Of a DNA stretch of 64,000 nt, positions 33,611 through 42,561 are shown piece by piece. Positions within the stretch are counted from its first letter, which is position 1, and every line of letters begins with the position of its first letter. The stretch is from Lentibacillus halodurans. Its GTDB lineage: Bacteria; Bacillota; Bacilli; Bacillales; Amphibacillaceae. Position numbers and translations under genes: made by a program. Below the pieces are notes generated by a model. That model was not told where the DNA came from. It saw only the letters and a program-made list of their open reading frames with translations, and made no database searches. Location of the stretch: positions 124,001 through 188,000 of the forward strand of contig NZ_FOJW01000008.1 of the NCBI RefSeq assembly GCF_900112045.1, given 5' to 3'.

Positions 33611-35107
33611 ATGGCTCAAAGCTTGCTTAAGACAGAGCAGCTAAACAATTTTATTGACGGAAAATGGGTGGAAACAAATGAATCTGCTGCAGTTGTGAAT
33701 CCGGCAAATGGTGAAACAATCGTAAATGTTCCCTTGTCGGATGACGGGTCGGTCAATACGGCCGTTGAAGCGGCCAAAAAAGCGCAAAAAGAATGGGCAC
33801 TGGTACCAGCGCCACAGCGTGCAGAGGTTTTGCTTAAAGTTGGGCAAATGATGAAAGAACGCAAAGAACGTCTTTCTCAATTGCTGACGATGGAAAATGG
33901 AAAAGTGCTTGAAGAAGCACGCGGGGAAGTGCAGGAAGGAATCGACATGGCGTTTTATATGGCCGGTGAAGGACGTCGTCTGTTTGGTCACACGACACCG
34001 GCGGAACTTCCGAATAAATTTTCTATGAGCCAGCGCTTTCCTGTCGGCGTTGTCGGAATAATTACTCCGTGGAACTTCCCGATTGCGATTGCAACGTGGA
34101 AGTCATTCCCAGCTATCGTTGCGGGTAATGCGGTCATTTGGAAACCGGCGACTGAAACACCGATTATGGCGTATGAACTTGCGAAAATTTTTGAAGAAGC
34201 CGGACTGCCAAAAGGTGTGTTGAATGTCGTATACGGCAAAGGGTCGTCCGTTGGCGATGCGATGGTAAACCATGATGATATCCGGGTTATTTCATTCACC
34301 GGATCCAATGATACTGGCCGCCATATTGCCAGTGAGTGCGGCAAACAATTGAAAAAGGTTTCCCTCGAAATGGGCGGCAAGAATGCTGTTATTGTAATGG
34401 ATGATGCCGATCTGGATTTAGCTGTGGAAGGCATTATTTGGAGTGCATATGGCACAAGCGGTCAGCGTTGTACAGCGGCCAGCCGGGTGATTGTACATGA
34501 AGATGTGAAAGAACGGTTGGAGGAACGGTTGCTTGTTGAAATCGAAAAACTGACAATCGGCGACGGTCTGGATGAGGCGAACAAGGTAGGACCAATCATC
34601 AACAAAGCTGGCCTTGAAAAAATCCAAAAATATACCCAGATTGGCAGGGAAGAAGGCGCCAGCATGATTGCAGGCGGCTATGTGCTTGATGAAGGCGATT
34701 ATAGGAAAGGGCATTATTTTGCACCGACATTATTTACCGATTGCACACCGGATATGCGTATTTCCCAAGAAGAAATTTTCGGTCCGGTCATTTCGCTCAT
34801 CCCCGTGAAAAGTTTTGAAGAGGCAATCGAGGTGAATAACGGTGTAACATTCGGCTTGTCAAGCTCGATTTTTACAACAGATGCCAACCGTATATTTAAG
34901 GCACAGCGCGATTTGGATACAGGCATTGTTTACGTGAACGCTGGTACAACCGGTGCGGAAATTCACTTGCCATTCGGCGGTACAAAGGGAACCGGAAATG
35001 GTCACCGTGATTCCGGGGTGCAGGCACTTGATGTATTTACCGAATGGAAAGCTGTTTATGTCGATTACAGCGGCAAGCTTCAGCGCGCACAGATTGATAC
35101 AGAATAA
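33611..35107 (+). CDS. NAD(P)-dependent aldehyde dehydrogenase, proposed 2-aminoadipate-semialdehyde dehydrogenase
   Basis: 498 residues, class 1/2-type ALDH fold. Rossmann part GVVGIITPWNFPIAIATWK, general base Glu in LEMGGKNAVIVMDDADLD (~258), catalytic Cys in YGTSGQRCTAASRVIV (~292), and the oligomerisation tail. The sequence is closest in style to the 2-oxoglutarate-semialdehyde / piperideine-6-carboxylate dehydrogenase type. It lies 24 bases after the ThDP gene and 160 before lysine 6-dehydrogenase, whose product is the semialdehyde in equilibrium with piperideine-6-carboxylate. This makes it the natural oxidising enzyme. Confidence 0.85.
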   Translation: MAQSLLKTEQLNNFIDGKWVETNESAAVVNPANGETIVNVPLSDDGSVNTAVEAAKKAQKEWALVPAPQRAEVLLKVGQMMKERKERLSQLLTMENGKVLEEARGEVQEGIDMAFYMAGEGRRLFGHTTPAELPNKFSMSQRFPVGVVGIITPWNFPIAIATWKSFPAIVAGNAVIWKPATETPIMAYELAKIFEEAGLPKGVLNVVYGKGSSVGDAMVNHDDIRVISFTGSNDTGRHIASECGKQLKKVSLEMGGKNAVIVMDDADLDLAVEGIIWSAYGTSGQRCTAASRVIVHEDVKERLEERLLVEIEKLTIGDGLDEANKVGPIINKAGLEKIQKYTQIGREEGASMIAGGYVLDEGDYRKGHYFAPTLFTDCTPDMRISQEEIFGPVISLIPVKSFEEAIEVNNGVTFGLSSSIFTTDANRIFKAQRDLDTGIVYVNAGTTGAEIHLPFGGTKGTGNGHRDSGVQALDVFTEWKAVYVDYSGKLQRAQIDTE

Positions 35108-35267
35108 GCTGTTTGAAATGATTAATATGGTGGGATTATAGCGAGATAGAACGGGAGAGGAGTTCATTTATTCGAGGGAGAAACAGCGGATGAGACTCTC
35201 CCTAATAGAATGAAATACGAAGTAAAAGCTGAAGAAGATGAAGTATTTTACAGGGAGTGGTGAATAG

Positions 35268-36440
35268 ATGAAAATAGGTGTACTGGGATCTGGCTTAATG
35301 GGGAAGGAAGCAGCGCGTGATTTGGTTTCAAATGAAGGGGTCACAGCTGTCGGGCTGGCCGATATCGATATGGACATTGCACAACAGGTTGTTGATCAGT
35401 TAAATTCCCCAAAGCTTTCAGCCTATCAGGTTAATGCCAAGGATGAACAGGAGCTTGGCAATTATATGCGGCAGTTTGATGTGATTATTAATGCATTATT
35501 TTATTCATTTAATGAAATCGTTGCTAAAACCGCCATTGAAGTTGGTGTTCATTCCGTTGACTTGGGCGGGCATATCGGTCATGTTACCGATAAAGTGCTC
35601 GATCTGAAAGAAGATGCTCAGGCTGCGGGGGTTACGCTTATCCCTGATTTGGGTGTAGCACCGGGCATGATCAATATTTTATCTGGTCATGGAGCGGGAA
35701 AACTGGATGAACTGGAAGAGATCAAATTGTATGTCGGTGGAATCCCGGTCAATCCGGAGCCGCCGTTTGAATACAACCATGTTTTCTCTATGGAAGGTGT
35801 TTTCGATCATTATACAGATCCGGCATTGATCATCCGTGATGGCATCAAACAGGAAATCGAATCCTTGAGTGAGGTTGAACGCGTTCATTTTGAAAAATTC
35901 GGCCCGCTTGAAGCATTCCACACATCAGGTGGGACATCGACATTATCTATTTCATATCCGCATCTGAAGACATTGGAGTATAAGACGATTCGCTACCCTG
36001 GTCATGCGGAGAAATTTAAGCTGCTCGTTGACCTGAATTTGACCCGGATGGACTACTCGGTTGATGTTAACGGCCAGGAAATCAATCCGCGGGAAGTATT
36101 GCTAAAAGTGCTCGATCCGATTGTCGAACTGCGTGATAAAGATGACGTCGTACTTCTGAGGGTTAAAGTCAGCGGTCAGAAAGGCGGACAGCCGAAAACG
36201 CATGTATTCGAAATGACCACATACAAAGACAGGGAACATAACGTGACGGCCATGGCCCGTGCCACTGCCAATACCATTTCAGCTGTTGCCCAGATGATCG
36301 CTAGCGGAACGATCACAAAACGAGGCGTTTATCCGCCTGAACAGATTGTTCCAGGTGATCCATATATAGAAGAAATGGCCAAACGCGGTGTGACTATTTA
36401 TGAATCAACCAGTGCAGAAAAAGAACACGTAACAAATTAA
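35268..36440 (+). CDS. lysDH: L-lysine 6-dehydrogenase
   Basis: 390 residues. The whole sequence follows Geobacillus Lys[22 protein letters not shown] (NAD-binding GxGxMG), [89 protein letters not shown] and [17 protein letters not shown]. The enzyme removes the epsilon-amino group of lysine to form 2-aminoadipate-6-semialdehyde. It is the last gene of the plus operon before a terminator. Upstream, a short frame ending at TGA 35261-35263 overlaps its ribosome site GGGAGTGG and may couple translation. Confidence 0.9.
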   Translation: MKIGVLGSGLMGKEAARDLVSNEGVTAVGLADIDMDIAQQVVDQLNSPKLSAYQVNAKDEQELGNYMRQFDVIINALFYSFNEIVAKTAIEVGVHSVDLGGHIGHVTDKVLDLKEDAQAAGVTLIPDLGVAPGMINILSGHGAGKLDELEEIKLYVGGIPVNPEPPFEYNHVFSMEGVFDHYTDPALIIRDGIKQEIESLSEVERVHFEKFGPLEAFHTSGGTSTLSISYPHLKTLEYKTIRYPGHAEKFKLLVDLNLTRMDYSVDVNGQEINPREVLLKVLDPIVELRDKDDVVLLRVKVSGQKGGQPKTHVFEMTTYKDREHNVTAMARATANTISAVAQMIASGTITKRGVYPPEQIVPGDPYIEEMAKRGVTIYESTSAEKEHVTN

Positions 36441-36451
36441 CCTACTGATCA

Positions 36452-36487
36452 AGGGCTGCTCTGTTTTAATAAGGCAGCCTTTTTTCT
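36452..36487 (+). terminator. Terminator after lysDH
   Basis: AAGGGCTGC...GCAGCCTT followed by TTTTTT; separates lysDH from the regulator gene. Confidence 0.8.
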
Positions 36488-36539
36488 ATAAAATGTACGA
36501 ACATTCATTCAATAAGATAACGGCAAGGAGTTTTTTCCC

Positions 36540-37310
36540 ATGAATCAAAGTGTGATCAAAGCATTAAAATTATTAAACTATTTTTCAGTGGAAACACCCG
36601 AATGGACATTAAAGGAAATAGCCCATAATGCAGAAATCCCGAAACCTACCGCTTACCGACTTTTATCAGCACTGGAATCCAGTGATTTTTTATATAAAAC
36701 AAAAGAGAACGAGCATGACAGCAAGTATCGGTTAGGACTTAAACTGCTGGAGCTCGGACAGATCGTTTCCGATCAACTGGAGATTCGGAACGTCGCCTTG
36801 CCTTATATGCAGAAACTGGCTGCTGATATCAATGAGGTTATCCATCTGGTCATCAGTAATCAGGATGAAGCTACATATATCGAGAAGGTGGACAGCTCAA
36901 GGGCACTAAGGCTGAATACTAGAGTTGGCAAAAGTTCACCACTTTATTTGGGATCCGGTCCTAAAATGCTGTTGGCAAACATGCCCAGGAAGAGACAAGA
37001 AGCTATTTTAGAGGAATCGGAACTGCGCCGGGTTGTTGATCATAGGACGATTGATCAAAATAAATTGCTGCAAGAATTGCAAACCATTTATGATGAAGGC
37101 TATGCGTATAGTATCGGTGAACAGGACCCGGATACCACCGGCATATCGTATCCGGTTTATGATTACAGCAATCAAGTCATTGCTGCATTGGCGGTCAGCG
37201 GGTTATCCAGTCATTTTGAAGGGGAGAATTTGGAGCTATTGAAAGCCAAATCAAAAGTGACGGCTGAAACGATTTCCAGAAAACTCGGTTATCGCGGGCC
37301 GGACTTTTAG
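36540..37310 (+). CDS. IclR-family transcriptional regulator
   Basis: 256 residues. N-terminal winged helix (WTLKEIAHNAEIPKPTAYRLLSALESSDFL, ~20-50) and C-terminal IclR effector domain (YRLGLKLLELGQIVSDQ, IEKVDSSRALRLNTRVGKSSPLYLGSGPKMLLA, SIGEQDPDTTGISYPVYD). It is placed between the lysDH terminator and the opposing glutarate-type operon, so it is the likely regulator of both units. The TGAAA/TTTCA palindromes at 30690-30714 are the best operator candidates. Confidence 0.9.
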   Translation: MNQSVIKALKLLNYFSVETPEWTLKEIAHNAEIPKPTAYRLLSALESSDFLYKTKENEHDSKYRLGLKLLELGQIVSDQLEIRNVALPYMQKLAADINEVIHLVISNQDEATYIEKVDSSRALRLNTRVGKSSPLYLGSGPKMLLANMPRKRQEAILEESELRRVVDHRTIDQNKLLQELQTIYDEGYAYSIGEQDPDTTGISYPVYDYSNQVIAALAVSGLSSHFEGENLELLKAKSKVTAETISRKLGYRGPDF

Positions 37311-37327
37311 CAGGGGGATGATGTTAA

Positions 37328-37645
37328 ATGTATACGGTTTTTATCGCAGGGCATGCCAGATTACCATCTGGAATGGCAGCCAAAAGTATTTATGAGACAT
37401 TGACGATAACGGCTGAAATCGATAAAAAATATGGCGTGATTGTCGCAGCCAACTGCACCCTGGCGACAGAACACGGCAGACAATTCGTGCATCAGCTTTT
37501 GAGGGGGCACAGTCTCCAGGATGGGATTGACAAGCCTGCCGAAACTATGAAAAATCATTATTTGGGAAAAGCTGGCAATGCGCTTGTTTCGGCATTGCAT
37601 GATTTGTATCGGCAGTATGAGCATTACCGGGAGGGTCATGGTTAA
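37328..37645 (+). CDS. DUF3870 domain protein
   Basis: 105 residues starting 18 bases after the IclR stop. The segments MYTVFIAGHARLPSGMAAKSIY, VIVAANCTLATEHGRQFV and HYLGKAGNALVSALHDLYRQY define DUF3870, a small family often found beside IclR regulators and acyl-CoA catabolic genes in Firmicutes. No function is known. Co-transcribed with the regulator. Confidence 0.8.
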   Translation: MYTVFIAGHARLPSGMAAKSIYETLTITAEIDKKYGVIVAANCTLATEHGRQFVHQLLRGHSLQDGIDKPAETMKNHYLGKAGNALVSALHDLYRQYEHYREGHG

Positions 37646-37712
37646 TAGGGAGCTGACTATGCTTTGCCAGCAGGTCATAGTGAACACAATCTTGGATTGG
37701 CGCTTGATGTAG

Positions 37713-38501
37713 GATCAACCCAAATGTACAACGCTGAAGCAGGGTACGCGGGTTTTGGTGGATCCTGCATTTTATGACCGACTTGGTGATGATGCCAACC
37801 CGGTAGGTCTCTTGGGAAGTGAGGTAGATGGAGGCTTCACCCAATATGCAGCCGTTGCAGATTCACGAGCCCATGATGTAACCAACTCCCCATTAAATGA
37901 TGAGCAGTTGGCATGTTTACCGACTGCATATGGAACAGCGATGGGTATGCTGGAGCGTGCAGGAATTGTTAAAGGTGATACGATTCTTGTAACTGGTGCC
38001 TCAGGTGGAGTCGGGTTTGCCCTGGTGCAACTGGCCTCTGCACGTGGTTCTCGCGTCGTTGCCATTACTACCTCAGCGAAAAGAGATTTGGTTGCTGAAT
38101 CTGGGACGGATGCCATTGTGGACCGTGAGAAGTCTGATCTATCGGCGGAAATATCAGCTGCAGCACCGTCAGGTTTGGATGCTGTGGCGGATGTCGTTGG
38201 TGGGAATACTTTTGAGTGGCTGTTGCCTCTTCTCAGGGAAAGAGGGCGTTGGGTTATTGCCGGTGCTGTCGGGGGACCTGTAGTAACTTTTGATCTGCGT
38301 AGAATTTATTTAAACAACAGACTTCTGATCGGCTCATCCATGCATACACCTTCTCACTTTCTGAAACTGATTGATGAGGCAAACGAGGGTCGAATCCAGC
38401 CACGAGTCGCTAAAACGTTCAAGTTAACTGACATTCACAAGGCTCAGCAAGTATTTCGAGGTCGACAGCACGTGGGTAAGGTCGTTATACTTCCCTCTTA
38501 G
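37713..38501 (+). pseudogene. Medium-chain dehydrogenase/quinone oxidoreductase, N-terminally truncated
   Basis: The frame is open from 37713, just after a TAG, and reads LKQGTRVLVDPAFYDRLG into a normal MDR sequence. GGFTQYAAV, NAD(P)H-binding TGASGGVGFALVQLA, GLDAVADVVGGN and the C-terminal HVGKVVILPS follow. The first ~75 residues of the GroES-like domain are missing, and no start with a ribosome site is present, so this is probably a gene remnant. Internal starts (e.g. 37755) exist but would give an incomplete catalytic domain. Confidence 0.7.
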
Positions 38502-38736
38502 ATTTTTTAAGACACAGTTTACCGTTAACGGGCACGATTCTGTAACAATTTTGAATATAGTGTATCGTAGCTTTAAGTGATATAATTAAATAAAATATTC
38601 ATGGAAGAGGTAATCTTACATGAATACTGCAAGGATCGTTTACCTAAAATTATTGACGAAATACTCGAACAGGAAGTGGATAAAATTCTGGAATTTGCAG
38701 AGTTTTAAATCTAAAAAAAGGGAAAAGAGGATTAAA

Positions 38737-39246
38737 ATGGATGTAAGATACCCAATAGGCAAATTACAAGTTCCCGAAAAGGTAACATTTGAAAATCTTC
38801 AAGAATGGTTAAAGCAAATCGAAACTTACACGATTCGATTAGGAGAAACTGTCGACTCATTAAGTGATGAGGAATTAAGCAAAACTTATCGTGATGGTAG
38901 CTGGACAGTTCGTCAACTTGTTCATCATATTGCTGACTCTCAGTTGAACATGTATCAGCGTTTGAAGCTGGCTTTAACAGGTGAGAGTGCAACAGTACCA
39001 GCTTTTGATGAAGAAAAGTGGGCTATTCAACCGGATACAAAACTTCCCGTAGAATGTTCTATAAAAATGTTGGAAGGTATAAATGAGCGTATCGTATCTT
39101 TGGGTCATAGTTTAACTGCAGAGCAATTAGATCGAACTTTTGTTCATCAGATAAATGGTAAAATAACAGTTGCAACAAAGGTTGCAAAATTAGCTTGGCA
39201 TGAAGAGCATCACTTAGCCCATATAAAAATCGCATTATCAAAATAG
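38737..39246 (+). CDS. DinB/YfiT-type putative metal-dependent hydrolase (bacillithiol transferase-like)
   Basis: The start at 38737 (MDVRYPIGKLQVPEK) follows AAAGAGG; 169 residues. The DinB-like four-helix bundle has three metal-binding histidines: one in TVRQLVHHIADS (~67) and two in WHEEHHLAHIKIAL (~152-160). YRDGSWTVRQ is the hallmark of YfiT/BstA, which conjugates bacillithiol to electrophiles. Monocistronic. A 35-codon frame (38601-38708, MEEVILHEYC...) precedes it without a ribosome site and is probably not a gene. Confidence 0.82.
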   Translation: MDVRYPIGKLQVPEKVTFENLQEWLKQIETYTIRLGETVDSLSDEELSKTYRDGSWTVRQLVHHIADSQLNMYQRLKLALTGESATVPAFDEEKWAIQPDTKLPVECSIKMLEGINERIVSLGHSLTAEQLDRTFVHQINGKITVATKVAKLAWHEEHHLAHIKIALSK

Positions 39247-39867
39247 CATAATATTTAAGGAATTGGGGGTTTATCAAATCTCGATAAGCCAATTGTTTAT
39301 TCGACTATTTTTTAGTTCAGCAAATTCTTTAAGTAAGTTGGGCTTTATTTTCTTTTTAATTTTAAAGTCCATTCTTCAAGACTCCTTTTTTCCAATCTAT
39401 AACACACCTGGATGTCTTTTATTTTAACAAATTGGAATGATTCCCTACACAACATTTTTGTACTAACAATTATCGGTTGATTCAAAACAAACAACTATTT
39501 GGTTAAAATAAGGCGCACATTTAGAAGGAAAAATGCGTTTTTATGGCCATTCAAATGAAACTTCTTTATTGTCATGGCCCAGTTAGCGACTTTAACTTTA
39601 ATTGTCACGCTTGTCGTGTACCTGAATGAAAAAAGTAATCGCCCCAAGCCAAGGTCAGCGATTACTTCTTCAGATCGACAAGCCAGACAGCTGGCCAACT
39701 GCACTTTATGCAGTTTGTAGTAGCAGTACCGGATAGTTATGATCCCAACTACGGCGATTTCATACGAGTCTATAGCGATTCCGGCTTAATCTACAGCGGT
39801 AATTTCAAAAAATGTCAAATTAAAACTAATAGCCACCTTTTGCAGCAGGAAATGCGACCATCAGTTA
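39247..39867. other. Intergenic region between convergent genes
   Basis: No gene recognised. It contains a minus-strand terminator hairpin (39626-39666), about 200 bases beyond the aldehyde dehydrogenase stop codon. Confidence 0.5.
39626..39666 (-). terminator. Probable terminator of the CoA-transferase operon
   Basis: Minus strand: AGTAATCG, 17-base loop, CGATTACT, then TTTTTTCA. Confidence 0.65.
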
Positions 39868-41325
39868 TTAATAGGTACTGTCAATCCCCATCGATACATA
39901 CTTCATTTCTATAAACTCATCCATGCCATGGTGGCCGCCTTCTTTGCCGACACCGGACTGTTTGATGCCGCCGAATGGTGCCTCGGCAACAGCAGGGAAG
40001 ACGTCATTAATGCCGACAATGCCATAGTCAAGTTTTTCCGAGACTAGGACCGCGCGGCTGGTCGTTTCAGTGAAAATATAAGCGGCGAGTCCGTAGTCGG
40101 TATCATTGGCTTTCCCGATAACAGTATCTTCATCACTGAAAGTCTGCACCGGCATAAGCGGGCCAAATGTTTCCTCGTTCATGACGAGCATATCATCGGT
40201 CACGCCTGACAGAACGGTAGGCTGATAGAAATAACCATCAAAATCGCCGTTCCATTTATCGCCACCGCAAACGACTTTTGCCCCTTTTGCCACAGCGTCA
40301 TCAAGGTGTTTCTCGACTTTTTGCAATGCCTGCTCATTGATCAGCGGGCCGAGATCGGTTCCTTCTTCGGTGCCATTCCCAACTTTAAGCGCTACAATTT
40401 TTTCGGTCAGTTTTTCATTGAAAGCATCTTGAACAGATTCGTGAACATAGATCCGATTGGCACATATACATGTCTGGCCATTATTACGGAATTTGCTCGC
40501 CAGTGCTAGTGAGACAGCTTTATCGATATTCGCATCGTCAAACACGACAATTGGTGCATGGCCGCCGAGCTCAAGTGATAATTTCTTCACATGATTGGCA
40601 CTTTCACGCATCAAATATTTCCCGACTTCAGTGGATCCGGTAAATGTCATCAAGCGGACATCCTTGCTTTCAAGCATCGTATTGCCGATTGCCTCGTCAT
40701 CACCGGTCACTAGGTTGACAACGCCATTTGGTATTCCGGCATTTTCCAGGATTTTGACGATTTCAATGGCCGACATCGGTGTTTCCGGTGCCGGCTTCAA
40801 AACAACCGTACATCCGGCAGCAAGGGCCGGAGCAATTTTGCGAGTGATCATGGATGCCGGAAAATTCCATGGTGTAATCGCCCCGACAACACCGACCGGC
40901 TGTGGGATAACAAGCAGCCGCTTGGATTTAATGGATGACGGGATCCATTCTCCATATGTTCGGCTTGCCTCTTCGGCATACCAGAGCAAAAAGTTGGCAG
41001 CACCTTTCACTTCGCCGATTGCTTCCTTCAGCGGTTTACCCTGTTCAGTTGTCAAAATTTCTCCAAGGCGTTGCGCATCATCCATCATCAATTCATGCGC
41101 TCTGTACAAAATGCGTGAGCGCTCCCGGCCGGTCATTTCTCGCCACGTTTTGAACGCCCGTGACGCCGCTGCAATCGCTGCTTTGGCTTCCATTTTCCCG
41201 CCATAAGTAACTTCCGTGATCGGTTCAAGTGTTGCCGGATTATAGACGCTTTCTGTTTCCTGTCCGTCCACATCTTGCCACTTGCCGTCGATAAAAATAC
41301 TATTTGTTTTGCTTTTAAGCATCAT
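39868..41325 (-). CDS. GabD-type aldehyde dehydrogenase; proposed glutarate-semialdehyde dehydrogenase
   Basis: 485 residues. The wording is that of succinate/glutarate-semialdehyde dehydrogenases (GabD/DavD): GVVGAITPWNFPASMITRK, KPAPETPMSAIE, LELGGHAPIVVFDDAN (Glu, ~257) and KFRNNGQTCICANRIYV with the catalytic Cys (~291). AEAPFGGIKQSGVGKEGGHHGMDEF follows at the C-terminus. It is third in a minus operon after a class III CoA-transferase and an acyl-CoA dehydrogenase, 22 bases behind the latter. With the lysine genes opposite, glutarate semialdehyde to glutarate is the proposed reaction; succinate semialdehyde is the alternative. Confidence 0.85.
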   Translation of the reverse strand: MMLKSKTNSIFIDGKWQDVDGQETESVYNPATLEPITEVTYGGKMEAKAAIAAASRAFKTWREMTGRERSRILYRAHELMMDDAQRLGEILTTEQGKPLKEAIGEVKGAANFLLWYAEEASRTYGEWIPSSIKSKRLLVIPQPVGVVGAITPWNFPASMITRKIAPALAAGCTVVLKPAPETPMSAIEIVKILENAGIPNGVVNLVTGDDEAIGNTMLESKDVRLMTFTGSTEVGKYLMRESANHVKKLSLELGGHAPIVVFDDANIDKAVSLALASKFRNNGQTCICANRIYVHESVQDAFNEKLTEKIVALKVGNGTEEGTDLGPLINEQALQKVEKHLDDAVAKGAKVVCGGDKWNGDFDGYFYQPTVLSGVTDDMLVMNEETFGPLMPVQTFSDEDTVIGKANDTDYGLAAYIFTETTSRAVLVSEKLDYGIVGINDVFPAVAEAPFGGIKQSGVGKEGGHHGMDEFIEMKYVSMGIDSTY

Positions 41326-41347
41326 GTCGAAATCCTCCTTTGACCAT

Positions 41348-42550
41348 TTAGACTTTAGCTCGATCGCCTTCCCATGCCGGCAGCATTTTATTGAGTGGTT
41401 TATCCTTCCGATAGCCTAATGCGTATTCTGCCTGCATGATCGTATGGATTTCACGTGTCCCTTCATAAATGACTGGTGCCTTTGAGTTGCGCAAATACCG
41501 CTCAACCGGATATTCATCCGAATAGCCATATGCCCCGTGGACCTGGATGGCATCATCAGCGGCTTTGTTGGCGAAATCACATGCCTGCCATTTGGCCATG
41601 GACGTTTCCTCTGTGTTGCGTGTACCGGCATTTTTTAATTCGCCGGCGCGATAGACAAGCAGACTGCTCATTTCAAGTCCGGCTTTCATATTGGCAATCA
41701 TACGCTGGACAAGCTGATGCTGCCCGATTGGTTTTCCGAACGTTTCTCGCTCATGGGCATATTTAACACTCGCTTCCAGGCAGGCACGAATCTGTCCGAC
41801 AGCACCGGCAGCAACCGTAAATCGTCCATTGTCAAGTGCTGCCATGGCGATTTTGAATCCTTCTCCTTCCTCACCAAGCAGATTCTCTTTCGGGACTTTT
41901 ATATGATCGAAAAAGATTTCACCGGTATTACCGGATCGGATGCCAAGTTTTCCTTTTGTCGCTTTCGAGTCGAACCCTTTCCAGTCACGTTCGACGATAA
42001 ATGCAGAAATACCTTTATGGCGTTTTTCCTTATCGGTATAGGCAAATACAAGAAAATGATCGGCTGTATCACATAGGGAGATCCATGATTTCGAGCCGTT
42101 CAGAATGTAGTGGTCACCATCTTTGACGGCCGTGGACTGGATGGAGGCAACATCTGACCCGGCACCAGGTTCTGTTAGCCCATAAGCACCGACTTTTTCA
42201 CCCTTAGCCTGGGGAACGAGATATTTCTGCTTCTGTTCCTCTGTACCCCATTGCAGCAGCGTCATGCTGTTCAGTCCTGTATGAACAGAAACCGCTGTAC
42301 GGAATGCTGTATCGCCGCGTTCCAGTTCTTCACACACGATGGCCAGTGAATTGTAGTCCATGCCACTGCCGCCGTATTCTTCCGGGATACAGACGCCCAT
42401 CAGTCCAAGGTCAGCAAGTCGCTTCATAATAGAAGGATCGAATTTTCCTACGCGGTCCCATTCTGCGATATGTGGCATAATTTCTTTGTCAACAAAATTT
42501 CTGACTGTATCTCGGAGCATATTCTGTTCTTCTGAAAAATTAAAATCCAT
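41348..42550 (-). CDS. Acyl-CoA dehydrogenase, glutaryl-CoA-dehydrogenase-like
   Basis: 400 residues, standard ACAD fold. FAD/substrate motifs YGLTEPGAGSDVAS (~128-141) and WISLCDTADHFLVFA; catalytic Glu363 in YEGTREIHTI near the C-terminus. FRTAVSVHTGL carries Arg84 at the position where glutaryl-CoA dehydrogenases have YRSAMSVQ with the arginine that binds the distal carboxylate; ordinary short-chain enzymes lack it. With the CoA-transferase and GabD-like genes in one operon, oxidative decarboxylation of glutaryl-CoA to crotonyl-CoA is proposed. A methyl-branched or butyryl substrate remains possible. Confidence 0.85.
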   Translation of the reverse strand: MDFNFSEEQNMLRDTVRNFVDKEIMPHIAEWDRVGKFDPSIMKRLADLGLMGVCIPEEYGGSGMDYNSLAIVCEELERGDTAFRTAVSVHTGLNSMTLLQWGTEEQKQKYLVPQAKGEKVGAYGLTEPGAGSDVASIQSTAVKDGDHYILNGSKSWISLCDTADHFLVFAYTDKEKRHKGISAFIVERDWKGFDSKATKGKLGIRSGNTGEIFFDHIKVPKENLLGEEGEGFKIAMAALDNGRFTVAAGAVGQIRACLEASVKYAHERETFGKPIGQHQLVQRMIANMKAGLEMSSLLVYRAGELKNAGTRNTEETSMAKWQACDFANKAADDAIQVHGAYGYSDEYPVERYLRNSKAPVIYEGTREIHTIMQAEYALGYRKDKPLNKMLPAWEGDRAKV

Positions 42551-42561
42551 CTGATCATCTC

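Noticed and set aside
38601-38708. 35-codon ORF (MEEVILHEYC...) before the DinB-type gene
   Set aside because: No ribosome site and no family recognised; probably chance or a remnant.
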